Part shown: positions 1-8,442 of the stretch, piece by piece | Numbering within the stretch: the stretch's first letter is position 1 | How the letters are laid out: each line of letters opens with the position of its first letter | Assembly: GCF_003640395.1 (NCBI RefSeq) | Contig: NZ_RBZQ01000001.1 | Coordinates: 248,001-312,000 of the forward strand | DNA from: Stutzerimonas urumqiensis | Lineage (GTDB): Bacteria; Pseudomonadota; Gammaproteobacteria; Pseudomonadales; Pseudomonadaceae | Reading direction: 5' to 3' | Length of the DNA stretch: 64,000 bases | The notes under the pieces: model-generated | Told to the model about the DNA's origin: nothing | The model's database searches: none | Seen by the model: only the letters and a program-made list of their open reading frames with translations | Translations under genes and position numbers: made by a program

Positions 1-446
1 GCGGCTTCCCGATCGGTGCGATGCTGACCACCGAGCGGATCGCCCGCCATTTCGGCGTCGGCACGCACGGCACCACCTTTGGCGGCAACCCGCTGGCCTG
101 CGCCGTCGCCGGGGCGGTGATCGACATCGTCAACACGCCCGAGGTGCTGGACGGCGTACGCCAGCGGCATCAGTGGTTCCGCGAGCGGCTAGAACGCATC
201 GGCGAGCGTTACGGCATCTTCAGCCTGATCCGCGGCCGCGGCCTGCTGATCGGCTGTGTGCTGTCCGACGCCTGGAAGGGCCGTGCCAAGGATGTGTTCG
301 ATGCGGCTGAGCGCGAGGCGCTGATGGTGCTGCAGGCTGGCCCGGACGTCGTCCGCCTAGCGCCGAGCCTGGTGATCGAGCGGGCCGATATCGACGAGGG
401 GCTCGATCGGCTCGAGCGGGCCATCGCCACGCTGGTCGGTGCCTGA
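1..446 (+). CDS. aruC: Acetylornithine/succinylornithine aminotransferase, 3' part
   Basis: The open frame enters from the left edge (first full codon at base 3) and gives the last ~147 residues of a class III PLP-dependent aminotransferase. The visible [14 protein letters not shown] block and the later RGRGLLIGC and [13 protein letters not shown] blocks are typical of the ArgD/AstC/AruC group. In pseudomonads AruC transaminates N2-succinylornithine in the AST pathway of arginine breakdown and also acts as acetylornithine aminotransferase. The PLP lysine lies upstream of the window. An astE gene two genes downstream supports the AruC reading; a purely biosynthetic ArgD is the alternative. Confidence 0.85.
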   Translation, partial: GFPIGAMLTTERIARHFGVGTHGTTFGGNPLACAVAGAVIDIVNTPEVLDGVRQRHQWFRERLERIGERYGIFSLIRGRGLLIGCVLSDAWKGRAKDVFDAAEREALMVLQAGPDVVRLAPSLVIERADIDEGLDRLERAIATLVGA

Positions 447-497
447 GGTCGGTCCTTTTCAACCGGGCCGGTCGCCGGCCCAACGCGGAGAACAGGT

Positions 498-782
498 ATG
501 AGCGATAGCCTGCAATTGATTCTGGAAGACGTGGATGGCACCCAGCTGGAGACCTCCTGCACGCGCTTTGCCGTGGTCTGGCAGGGCAAGGAGGTCTGGA
601 TCCAGCAGGTTGGCAATAACCAGCTGATGATCGGCGTCGACGTGGAGGAAGGCGATACCGAATACGCCAACCTGCTGCTGCGCCCGCTGGCGACCAACCT
701 CGTCAGCCTGGAACTCGAAATGGAACCGGTGGAAGCCGAAGACGGCCATGTGCATGGGCCGGATTGTTGTCACGATCACTGA
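498..782 (+). CDS. Small conserved protein with a His/Cys-rich C-terminus, between aruC and astE
   Basis: This 94-residue soluble protein has no signal peptide or membrane segment. The body is rich in beta-prone residues (LQLILEDVDG, KEVWIQQVGNNQLMIGVDV) and the tail ends in HVHGPDCCHDH, which looks able to bind a metal. It starts 51 bases after aruC and ends 12 bases before astE, so it is probably co-transcribed with the arginine catabolic genes. As I recall, a similar unnamed gene sits just before aruE in P. aeruginosa. Its function is unknown; a metal-handling or accessory role for the zinc enzyme AstE is only a guess. Confidence 0.75.
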   Translation: MSDSLQLILEDVDGTQLETSCTRFAVVWQGKEVWIQQVGNNQLMIGVDVEEGDTEYANLLLRPLATNLVSLELEMEPVEAEDGHVHGPDCCHDH

Positions 783-794
783 AGAGTCGACAGG

Positions 795-1763
795 ATGCTG
801 GCACTGGGTAAATGGCTGGAGCTGACGCTTGCCGGCCGAGAACCGATGGAGAAAATCCAGCTCACCGCCAAGGGGGTGAAGCTGCACTGGCTGGCCGAGG
901 GCGCGATGTTGATCACGCCGCCGGCCAAGCAGGACACGGGGGCCGACGTCGTGCTGTCGGCCGGCGTGCATGGCAACGAGGTCATCCCGATCCTGCTGCT
1001 CGACCGCCTGATCCGCCGGATCGCGCGCGGCGAGCTGATTCCGGGCGTGCGCGTGCTGTGCCTGCTGGGCAATCCCGGCGCGGTGCGCAAGGGCGTGCGG
1101 GCGCTGGAAACGGACCTGAATCGGCTGTTCCTCGGCGCGCATGCCGACGCTGGCGGTGACGAAGCCTTCCGGGCGGCGGAGCTGGAGCGGCTGGTCGAGA
1201 CCTTCTACGCCGATGCGGCACGCACGCGCCGTCATTACGACCTGCATTCACCGATGCGCGCGTCGCGGCATGCGCAGTTCGCGGTGCGTCCCGCACAGGA
1301 TGCGGCCGTGAGCGACGAAGCCCTGGCACGGCTTGCCGACACGGCCATCGAGGGGTTGGTGTTGCAGGAGCGACCGACCCGCACGTTCAGCGCTCACACC
1401 GCGATGCAATTCGAGGCCGACAGCTTCACCCTTGAACTGACCGATGCACCCTCGCTGGGGCGCGTCGAAGCAGGCCTTGCGCGGGTGATTGCCGGACAGG
1501 CCCCGGAAGCGGGCACCCGTCCCAAGCTCTATCGCGTCGTGCAGGAAATCCTGCGACGCAGCGAAGGCTTCTACCTGCGTCTGCCGGCGGATATCGAGAA
1601 CTTCGCCCCGGTCGCACGCGGATCGCTGTTGGCCGAGGAGGCTGGCGGCGGTCGGCAGATCGTCGAGGAGGAGGGTGCGCACATCCTCTTCCCGATGGCG
1701 CAGGTCGCGATCGGCCAGCGTGCCGGCCTGATCCTCGTGGAGTGCGAATCGCAGCCGGCTTAA
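795..1763 (+). CDS. astE: Succinylglutamate desuccinylase
   Basis: This 322-residue enzyme of the AstE/aspartoacylase zinc hydrolase family catalyses the last AST step, N-succinylglutamate to glutamate plus succinate. The zinc-binding AGVHGNE motif is at about residues 56-62, and YDLHSPMR further on supplies the third ligand. ALETDLNRLF is the substrate-binding loop typical of the family. Length matches the usual ~320-335. It follows the small His/Cys protein closely in the same direction. The stop overlaps the stop of the convergent gene on the other strand by 4 bases (TTAA). Confidence 0.92.
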   Translation: MLALGKWLELTLAGREPMEKIQLTAKGVKLHWLAEGAMLITPPAKQDTGADVVLSAGVHGNEVIPILLLDRLIRRIARGELIPGVRVLCLLGNPGAVRKGVRALETDLNRLFLGAHADAGGDEAFRAAELERLVETFYADAARTRRHYDLHSPMRASRHAQFAVRPAQDAAVSDEALARLADTAIEGLVLQERPTRTFSAHTAMQFEADSFTLELTDAPSLGRVEAGLARVIAGQAPEAGTRPKLYRVVQEILRRSEGFYLRLPADIENFAPVARGSLLAEEAGGGRQIVEEEGAHILFPMAQVAIGQRAGLILVECESQPA

Positions 1764-2125
1764 ACGCCGGCCGGCGGTGTCCGTAGCGAGTCGTTGCCGG
1801 TAACCGTTGCGGTGCCGGTGGCGGCTTGCGCGTTGGCCTGCATGGCGGCGCGGTCCCGCTCGGAGGTTTCGAACGGCATGTGGCTGGATTTGTGTTCGGC
1901 CTGGCCGGCCTGCTCGTTCACTTCGGTCAGCACGCGCTTGGCTTCGCAGCGACCGGTCATGCCGCGCGCCAGCGCCATCCCGCCCAGGGCCAGTTGCATC
2001 ACACCGCCAACACCGCCACGGCGCAGGCCTTTGCCGAGCAACATCAGGCCGCCCGCCACCGAGGCGGCGCGCTCCCAGCCGTGGACGTTCTGTGGCATGG
2101 ACTTGTCAGGTGAAAAGGGATTCAT
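1760..2125 (-). CDS. Small YgaP/DUF2892-like membrane protein
   Basis: From the ATG at 2125, which has a GAGG about 8 bases upstream, this encodes ~121 residues. Residues ~15-55 form one hydrophobic Gly-rich stretch (SVAGGLMLLGKGL ... GVMQLALGGMALARGMTG) that resembles the two short membrane helices of DUF2892/YgaP-type inner-membrane proteins. The rest is a polar tail. The frame stays open further upstream to 2257, but that part is read through the end of the oligopeptidase gene and looks like shadow sequence. It lies 79 bases after ptrB on the same strand. Function unknown. Confidence 0.65.
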   Translation of the reverse strand: MNPFSPDKSMPQNVHGWERAASVAGGLMLLGKGLRRGGVGGVMQLALGGMALARGMTGRCEAKRVLTEVNEQAGQAEHKSSHMPFETSERDRAAMQANAQAATGTATVTGNDSLRTPPAGV

Positions 2126-2204
2126 GGCGGTAGCCTCGCACTGGGGATTCTCCATTGACTGACTACCGCCCGGTCGCGGCGTTCCGGCCGCAGGTCGGCT
2201 CGCC

Positions 2205-4238
2205 TCAGTCGGCCATGGCGAACACCTTGAGCAGGAAGGCGTACTCCAGCGCGGCATCCTTGAGCGCCTGGTAGCGACCGCTCATGCCGCCGTGTCCGGC
2301 GCCCAGTTCGGTCTTGAGCAGCAGCAGGTTGTCGTCGGTGCGGGTTGCGCGCAGGCGTGCGACCCACTTGGCCGCTTCCCAGTACTGCACGCGGCTGTCG
2401 TTGTAGCCAGCGACGGCGAGAATCGGCGGGTAGGCCTGCGCCGTCACGTTCTCGTACGGGGCGTAGCCGCGAATGCGCGCGTGCACCTGCGGATCGTTCG
2501 GGTCGCCCCATTCGTCGTACTCGGTCACCGTCAAGGGCAGGTCGGGGTTGAGCATGGTGTTCAGCGTGTCGACGAAGGGCACGTCGGCGATGGCCGCGCC
2601 GAACAGCTCGGGCCGCATGTTCAGCACCGCACCGATCAGCAGCCCGCCGGCGCTGCCGCCGCTGATGGCGAGGCGCTCTGGTCGGGTGTAGCCCTCGGCG
2701 ACCAGGTGCTCGGCGCAGGCGATGAAGTCGGTGAAGGTGTTGCGCTTGTGCGCCAGCTTGCCGGCGCGGTACCAGGCTTCGCCGAGATCGCCGCCGCCGC
2801 GCACGTGGGCGATGGCGAACACGAAGCCGCGATCGAGCAGCGAGAGCCGGCCATGGGAGAACCAGGGGTCGAGGCTGTGGCCGTAGGCGCCGTAGCCGTA
2901 CAGGTAGAGCGGCGCAGGCTGGCCGAGGGTTTCCCGCCGCGCCACCAGGCTGATCGGCACCCGGGTGCCGTCCGGTGCCGTCGCCCAGCGCCGTTCGCTC
3001 ACGTAGGCGTCGGGGTCGAACGGCCCTTCGACGGGCGTCTCCTTGAGCACCTGCTGCGCGCCGCTAGCCAGTTCGAGCTGGCGAATCTGGGCCGGGCGAT
3101 TGAGCGCCTCGTAGCGAACGCGAATGGTCGGGCTATCGAATTCCAGCGTGTCGCTGACGTGCAGGCTGTAGGCCGCATCGGGCAGCGCCAGGCGGTAGCG
3201 GTCCGCCTGCGCCGGGCGCACCTCGATCACCGGCAGACCGTTCTCGCGCAGGCTCAGTATCAGGGCGTCGCGGTTGAGGCTCGCGTCCTCGAGCGTGACC
3301 TGCGGATCGTGCGGCACCAGCGGTTGCCAGTGTTCGCGGGTCGGCTGTCGCTCGCTGGCGCGGTAGAGCGCGTAGTTGATGCCGTCCTGGTTGGTGCGGA
3401 TGAACCAGCAGGGCTCGCCATTCCAGACGCCGTGATCGGGGAAGTATTCGTGGTCCTCCTGCCGCGGCGCGAGGCAGACCGGCGCTGCGGTCGGCACATC
3501 GGCCGGCAGCACCCAGGCTTCGCTGGTGGTCTTGCTGTGCGACAGGATGATCAGCTGTCGCTCGGAGCTGCTGCGGTAGCAGCTGACGAAATAACGGCCA
3601 TCCGGGTCGTGATAGACCTCGCTGGCTCCGGCCTCGCCGAGGCGATGACGGAGGATGCGGTGCGGGCGGTGGGTATCGTCCAGCTCGCCGAAGAACAGCG
3701 TCTGGTGGTCGTTGGCCCAGGTCATGCTGCCGTCGCACTGCTCAAACGGCAGCTCGGTGACTTCGCCGGTGGCCAGCTCCTTGACGAACAGGCGGTAGAT
3801 TTCGTCGCCCTCGGTGTCGAGGCTGTAGGCCAGCCGGGCATGGTCCTGGCTGATGCTCAGGGTGCCGATCGACAGGAAGCCGCCGCCGGCCAGCACGTTC
3901 GGGTCAAGCAGCAGTTGCTCGGCCTGTTCATCCAGCGTCAGCGAGCCGTCGGCCGGCCGTGGGCAGCGGTAATGCCGCGGGTATTCGTCGCCGGCGGTGG
4001 TGCGGCGGTAGTACAGCCAAGGCCCCCAGGGCGATGGCAGCGACAGGTCGGTTTCGCGGATGCGACCCTTGATCTCCTGGAACAGCCGCTCACGCAGTTC
4101 GGCCTGCGGCGTCATCTGCGCGTCGAGGAAGGCGTTTTCCGCCTTCAGGTAATCCAGCACCTCGTCGGTGTCGCGGTTTTCCAGCCAGCGGTAGGGATCG
4201 TCGCCATTGTCGATTCGGGCGATGGGAGCGTCTTGCAT
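2205..4238 (-). CDS. ptrB: Oligopeptidase B (S9A prolyl oligopeptidase family)
   Basis: This 677-residue protein has the S9A architecture: an N-terminal beta-propeller (about residues 60-400) and a C-terminal alpha/beta-hydrolase domain. The catalytic triad is visible: Ser529 in SGGSAGG, Asp614 in NDSRVQYWE and His649 in GAGHGGMSGR. Family members cleave short peptides after Arg or Lys in the cytosol. No signal peptide is seen. The ATG at 4238 has CAGGAG upstream. It follows the S8 peptidase gene by 96 bases on the same strand, so read-through from the egt run is possible. Confidence 0.93.
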   Translation of the reverse strand: MQDAPIARIDNGDDPYRWLENRDTDEVLDYLKAENAFLDAQMTPQAELRERLFQEIKGRIRETDLSLPSPWGPWLYYRRTTAGDEYPRHYRCPRPADGSLTLDEQAEQLLLDPNVLAGGGFLSIGTLSISQDHARLAYSLDTEGDEIYRLFVKELATGEVTELPFEQCDGSMTWANDHQTLFFGELDDTHRPHRILRHRLGEAGASEVYHDPDGRYFVSCYRSSSERQLIILSHSKTTSEAWVLPADVPTAAPVCLAPRQEDHEYFPDHGVWNGEPCWFIRTNQDGINYALYRASERQPTREHWQPLVPHDPQVTLEDASLNRDALILSLRENGLPVIEVRPAQADRYRLALPDAAYSLHVSDTLEFDSPTIRVRYEALNRPAQIRQLELASGAQQVLKETPVEGPFDPDAYVSERRWATAPDGTRVPISLVARRETLGQPAPLYLYGYGAYGHSLDPWFSHGRLSLLDRGFVFAIAHVRGGGDLGEAWYRAGKLAHKRNTFTDFIACAEHLVAEGYTRPERLAISGGSAGGLLIGAVLNMRPELFGAAIADVPFVDTLNTMLNPDLPLTVTEYDEWGDPNDPQVHARIRGYAPYENVTAQAYPPILAVAGYNDSRVQYWEAAKWVARLRATRTDDNLLLLKTELGAGHGGMSGRYQALKDAALEYAFLLKVFAMAD

Positions 4239-4334
4239 GCGGGACTCCTGGAAGATGAAGCGGCGCCGGCACAGAGGGCGTTCGGCGCGTCGCGTGCCGG
4301 CAGTGTAACCGCCGGCCTGTCGTTGCGGATTCGC

Positions 4335-6077
4335 TCAGCGCTCGTACTGGCGACTCTCGACGGCCAGCTCGAGCGCCTTGCGCATGTCCAGCCGCGCGGA
4401 GCGGCCGACGTCGCGGTCATCCAGCCGGTAATCGCGCTCGGACGGCAGGATCGGCGCGGTCAGGTCGTCGGCTTCGACGGGCTCGAAATCCGAATCCCGC
4501 CCGATGGTCATGGCGCTGCGCCGGAGCAGTTCGCGCATCTGCTCGGGTTCGAGCGCCGGGTTGATGGCGGTCATCGCCGCCACCACGCCAGCGACCATCG
4601 GCGTGGCGTAGGAGGTGCCGCAGTGCACCTCGCCGGGCTTGCCGTCCGGCGTCCAGGCGCGGGTGCAGGCGGCGGCGGTGATGTCCACACGCATGTCCAG
4701 GTTCGAGGAACGGCGTCGCTCGGCATAGTCGGGGTGCTCGACCGGCAGGTCGCGGCGCTCGCTGCGCTGATGGCCGCCGACCACCAGCAGCTGCTCGGTG
4801 ACGAAGGAGGAGGGCAGGCGGTAGTCGTCGGCGCTGGAGAAGGTCGAGCCGTTGCCGGCCGAGTTCACCACCACGACGTCCGGGTGCTCGCGGCGCAGCC
4901 AGAGAAAGAACTCCTCCAGCAGCTCTTCGTAGCCGCTCATGGCGATGCCGGAGCGGATCAGCGAATCGACTTCCTCGCCTTGAACGTCACGCGTGCCGAC
5001 GCGGTGGATGCCCCAGCTCCAGTTCAGGACCCGCACGCCATCCTCGACGAGGTTGACCGAGGCGGCGACGTTGGCGGTGATGCCGGCATCGGAGTTGCGG
5101 TCGACGATCACCTCGTAGCCGGCGCCGACCGGCTCCAGGGCGGCGAGAAAGCCGCTGACGCCACGCTCGTCGCGCTGGGCGGCGAGGATGCCGGCGACGA
5201 TCGAGCCATGTCCGTCGGCCTCGCGCGAGTCGCGCGCATACAGGCACACGTGGCCGTCCTCGGTGGCGCAGGCGCCGCGGTAACGCTGGAAGTCGCGCAG
5301 GTCGACGTCGACGTTGCGCTCGATCACGCCGACCCGCACCGGTTCGGTCTCGACCGGATCGCCCTTCGCCGGGATGCGGTTGCGGAAAAAGGCCACCGCA
5401 TCGACGAAACGGTTGGCTGCCCACTCGCTGGCACGCGGCTCGCGTGGCGACGACTCGGCTTCGCCTTCCGGCCCGGATTCTTCGATCACCACCGCATCGA
5501 CCTGCAGCTCGTTGCCCAACCGCAGCACCAGCGCATCGCGCTCGATCAGGTCGTCGGCCGGCAGGCGCAGCTGATAGGTGTTGAGCGGGGGAATCGCGCC
5601 GACCACCTCGGCGCCGTATTTCTCGGCCAGGCGGCGGGCTTCGCGCAGGCCGTCGTAGCGCTCCTCGATCACCACGCTCACCAGGTCGAGGTAGCTGCTG
5701 ATGCCTTCCTGATTCTTCACCACCTCGTCCGGCCTGGCGGCGACCACGTGGCTGCTGCCGGCGGTCAGCCAGACGGGGTTACTGTCCTCGTCGCCCTGTC
5801 GCAGCCAGAGCGGTGCGCCCCGCTCGCGCGCAGGCAACGTCAGGCGCAGCTGGCTGCCGTCGCGCCGGACGGCTTCGGCCGGTACGGGCTCCCCGTCGAT
5901 CAACACCTGCAAGGGCGCCTCGGGCGCCTGGATGGTCAGGCAGAACTCGGTCGACTCGCCGGCCAGCAGATCGCCGCAGCGCAGCAGGTGCTCGATACGC
6001 AGCGGTGTCTGGGCATGGGTTGGAACGGCGAATGCCAGCAACAGCGGCAGGATGAACAGGTGGCCTAGGCGGACCAT
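4335..6077 (-). CDS. Secreted subtilisin-like S8 peptidase with Glu in place of the catalytic Asp
   Basis: This 580-residue protein has a clear signal peptide (residues 1-22, ending THAQ). An N-terminal region of ~220 residues is followed by a peptidase S8 fold. His290 (DGHGSIVAG), the oxyanion Asn409 (NSAGN) and Ser489 (GTSYATPMVAG) are present, but the first motif reads VGVIERN where family members have V-x-V-I-D-x-G, putting Glu253 at the Asp position. It may be a weak or altered peptidase, or use another acid. The start ATG overlaps the egtD stop (TGATG), so translation is probably coupled to egtD. Substrate unknown; location periplasm or outside. Confidence 0.85.
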   Translation of the reverse strand: MVRLGHLFILPLLLAFAVPTHAQTPLRIEHLLRCGDLLAGESTEFCLTIQAPEAPLQVLIDGEPVPAEAVRRDGSQLRLTLPARERGAPLWLRQGDEDSNPVWLTAGSSHVVAARPDEVVKNQEGISSYLDLVSVVIEERYDGLREARRLAEKYGAEVVGAIPPLNTYQLRLPADDLIERDALVLRLGNELQVDAVVIEESGPEGEAESSPREPRASEWAANRFVDAVAFFRNRIPAKGDPVETEPVRVGVIERNVDVDLRDFQRYRGACATEDGHVCLYARDSREADGHGSIVAGILAAQRDERGVSGFLAALEPVGAGYEVIVDRNSDAGITANVAASVNLVEDGVRVLNWSWGIHRVGTRDVQGEEVDSLIRSGIAMSGYEELLEEFFLWLRREHPDVVVVNSAGNGSTFSSADDYRLPSSFVTEQLLVVGGHQRSERRDLPVEHPDYAERRRSSNLDMRVDITAAACTRAWTPDGKPGEVHCGTSYATPMVAGVVAAMTAINPALEPEQMRELLRRSAMTIGRDSDFEPVEADDLTAPILPSERDYRLDDRDVGRSARLDMRKALELAVESRQYER

Positions 6078-7054
6078 CAGCTATGCAGGGCTCCTTGAGG
6101 ACGCAGCAACTGGACGCTGAACAGCCGGTCGGGGTCGGTCCAGCAGGCGACCGGTTCGAGGCCGGCCTCGTGGGCCAGGCGAGCGAAGCTGTCCAGGCTG
6201 TACTTGTAGGAATTCTCGGTGTGCAGGCTTTCGCCGGCCTCGAAGTGGAAGCGCCGGCCCTCGATCGTCACGTCCTGCGGCTCGCGGCTGACCAGGTGCA
6301 TCTCGATGCGCGACTGGACGTCGTTGAAGAAGGCGCGATGGGCGAAGCGGGACGGGTCGATGTCGCTCGCCAGCTCCTCGCGGATGCGCTCGAGCAGGTT
6401 GAGGTTGAAGGCGGCCGTCACCTGGGCGCGATCGTTGTAGGCCGCCTCCAGGGTTTCGCGGTCCTTGATCAGGTCGACCCCGACCAGCAGGCTGCCGCCC
6501 GCCGGCATTAGCCCGTGCAGCTTGCGCAGCAGCCGGCAGGCCTGCGCCGGGGTGAAGTTGCCGATGCTCGAACCGGGAAAGAACATCAGGGGATGGCCCG
6601 TCTCGAACGCCGGCGGCAGTCGCATGCCATCGGTGAAGTCGGCGCAGGCGGCGCTGACATCGAGCCACGGGTAATCGGCGGCCAGCCGCTGCGTGCTGGC
6701 CAGCAGGAAGTCTTCGGAAATGTCCACGCCCAGGTAGCTGGTCGGATGCAGCGCTTCGAGCAACAGCCGCACCTTGCGGCTGGCGCCGCTGCCCAGCTCC
6801 ACCAGGTCGGTGCTCGGCCCGACGCGCTCGGCGATCTCATCGGCGGCGCTGGCGAGAATGCCTTCCTCGGTACGGGTGAGGTAGTACTCCGGCTGTTGGC
6901 AGATGCGGTCGAACAGCTCCGAGCCGCGGCGATCGTAGAACAGCGCCGGGGAGGTGGACTTGGGCTGACGGGCGAAGCCGGCCAGCACTTCGTCGCGCAG
7001 GTAATTGCCGGGCGCCGGGCGGTAATCGTCGTAGAAGCGAACGGCCAGTGCCAT
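6077..7054 (-). CDS. egtD: L-histidine N-alpha-methyltransferase (ergothioneine biosynthesis)
   Basis: The 325-residue product from the ATG at 7054 belongs to the EgtD family (DUF2260), which methylates histidine three times with SAM to make hercynine. The SAM-binding motif VELGSGASRKVRLLLEAL lies around residues 80-97, and the family signatures FYDRRGSELFDRICQQPEYYLTRTE and FFPGSSIGNF are intact. Only one base separates the egtB stop from this ATG, and the egtD stop overlaps the start of the S8 peptidase. The frame extends upstream of 7054 but only over egtB, so that extension was discarded. Confidence 0.93.
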   Translation of the reverse strand: MALAVRFYDDYRPAPGNYLRDEVLAGFARQPKSTSPALFYDRRGSELFDRICQQPEYYLTRTEEGILASAADEIAERVGPSTDLVELGSGASRKVRLLLEALHPTSYLGVDISEDFLLASTQRLAADYPWLDVSAACADFTDGMRLPPAFETGHPLMFFPGSSIGNFTPAQACRLLRKLHGLMPAGGSLLVGVDLIKDRETLEAAYNDRAQVTAAFNLNLLERIREELASDIDPSRFAHRAFFNDVQSRIEMHLVSREPQDVTIEGRRFHFEAGESLHTENSYKYSLDSFARLAHEAGLEPVACWTDPDRLFSVQLLRPQGALHS

Positions 7055-7055
7055 G

Positions 7056-8348
7056 TCACACCTCGCGAGCCAGGCGCAGCCCGGCGAACTGCCAGCGTGC
7101 CGCCGGCGGGAAGAAATTGCGGTAAGTGGCGCGGATGTGGGTCTCCGGCGTGGCGCAACAGCCGCCGCGCAGCACCATCTGGCCTGACATGAACTTGCCG
7201 TTGTACTCGCCCAGGCTGCCTTCGAGCGCGCGAAAGCCGGGGTAGGGCCGATAGGCGCTGGCCGTCCATTCCCACAGGTCGCCGAACAGCTGCTGCGGGC
7301 CGTCGCCGTCGCCGCTGGCCGGTATCGGGTGCAGGTGATCGTCTTCGAGGAAGTTGCCGCGCCGCGGCTGGTCGGCCGCGGCGACCTCCCATTCCGCTTC
7401 GCTCGGCAGCCGCGCCCCAGCCCAGCGCGCATAGGCGTCGGCCTCGAAGAAGGACAGGTGGCAGACCGGCGTGTCGAGCGCCAGCGGACGCAGCCCGCCG
7501 AGCGTCATCTCGTGCCAGAAGCCCTCGTGCCGCTGCCAGTAGAGCGGGGCGTGCCAGTCGGCGCGCCGCACCAGATCCCAGCCATCGGACAGCCACAGCT
7601 CGGGCCGCGCATAGCCGCCGTCAGCCATGAACGACAGGTACTCGCCATTGGTGACCAGTCGGCTGGCCAGCTGGAAGTCCTCGATGAATTCCCGGTGACG
7701 CGGTCGTTCGCAATCAAAGGCGAAGCCTTCACCCTCGTGGCCGATCGAACGCACGCCGCCTTCGTAGTCGAGCCAGCGCAGCTTTTCATGGGCCGAGGCC
7801 GGCGCCGGATGCAGGTCGCTGCGGTAGACCGGATGCAGCGGGTTCTGCGCCAGGATGTGCTTGATGTCCATCAGCAGCAGCTCCTGATGCTGCTGCTCGT
7901 GCTGCAGGCCCAGCTCGACGCGCTCTGCGATCTGCGCGGCCTTGTCCGCCGGCGGCCGTGCGAGCAGGTCGGCCATCGCCTCGTCGACGTGCCGTCGGTA
8001 GGCATAGACCTCGGCGACGCCAGGGCGCGAGAGCAGGCCGCGGCGCGCGCGTTCGAACGGCGTGCCGTGGGTCTGGTAATAGGAGTTGAAGAGGTGGTCG
8101 TAGGCTTCGTCGAGCGGCCGGTAGCCGGCGAGAAAGGGCTTGAGCAGGAAGGCCTCGAAGAACCAGCTCATGTGCGCCAGGTGCCACTTGGGCGGGCTGA
8201 CGTCCGGCATGCTCTGGATGACGTGGTCCTCGATCGTCAGCGGTGCGCAGAGCCCTTCGCTCAGCGCGCGAACGTGTCGGTAGCGCTCGAGCAAGGCGTC
8301 GAAGTGGGCGAGTGCGGGTTGTCCTGAACGGTATGCAAGGTTGCCCAT
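7056..8348 (-). CDS. egtB: Ergothioneine biosynthesis sulfoxide synthase EgtB
   Basis: This 430-residue protein has an N-terminal DinB-like helical domain and a C-terminal formylglycine-generating-enzyme-like (C-type lectin) fold. It couples hercynine to a thiol donor and O2 using non-haem iron. Candidate iron ligands are His56 or His59 (WHLAHMSWFFE), His150 and His154 (HEQQHQE). The C-terminal signatures RLPSEAEWE, LWEWTAS and VLRGGCCATP are present. It is the first gene of the egtB-egtD-S8 run. No egtA or egtC is near, so the thiol donor (cysteine or gamma-glutamylcysteine) cannot be read from context. Confidence 0.92.
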   Translation of the reverse strand: MGNLAYRSGQPALAHFDALLERYRHVRALSEGLCAPLTIEDHVIQSMPDVSPPKWHLAHMSWFFEAFLLKPFLAGYRPLDEAYDHLFNSYYQTHGTPFERARRGLLSRPGVAEVYAYRRHVDEAMADLLARPPADKAAQIAERVELGLQHEQQHQELLLMDIKHILAQNPLHPVYRSDLHPAPASAHEKLRWLDYEGGVRSIGHEGEGFAFDCERPRHREFIEDFQLASRLVTNGEYLSFMADGGYARPELWLSDGWDLVRRADWHAPLYWQRHEGFWHEMTLGGLRPLALDTPVCHLSFFEADAYARWAGARLPSEAEWEVAAADQPRRGNFLEDDHLHPIPASGDGDGPQQLFGDLWEWTASAYRPYPGFRALEGSLGEYNGKFMSGQMVLRGGCCATPETHIRATYRNFFPPAARWQFAGLRLAREV

Positions 8349-8442
8349 CGGCGTTCCCCGTGCGGTGGTTGGGCGCGGCCGTGCCGCTCAGTAACCGACA
8401 CGGCGCACGGGGCGAAGTTCGGGGCGGGACCGGTGGCGCCGT

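Noticed and set aside
2292..6068. A 1258-codon open frame on the plus strand opposite ptrB and the S8 peptidase
   Set aside because: It is the complement of two well-supported genes; long antisense frames are common at this GC content, and its composition (Arg, Ala, Gln, Val repeats without domains) is that of a shadow.
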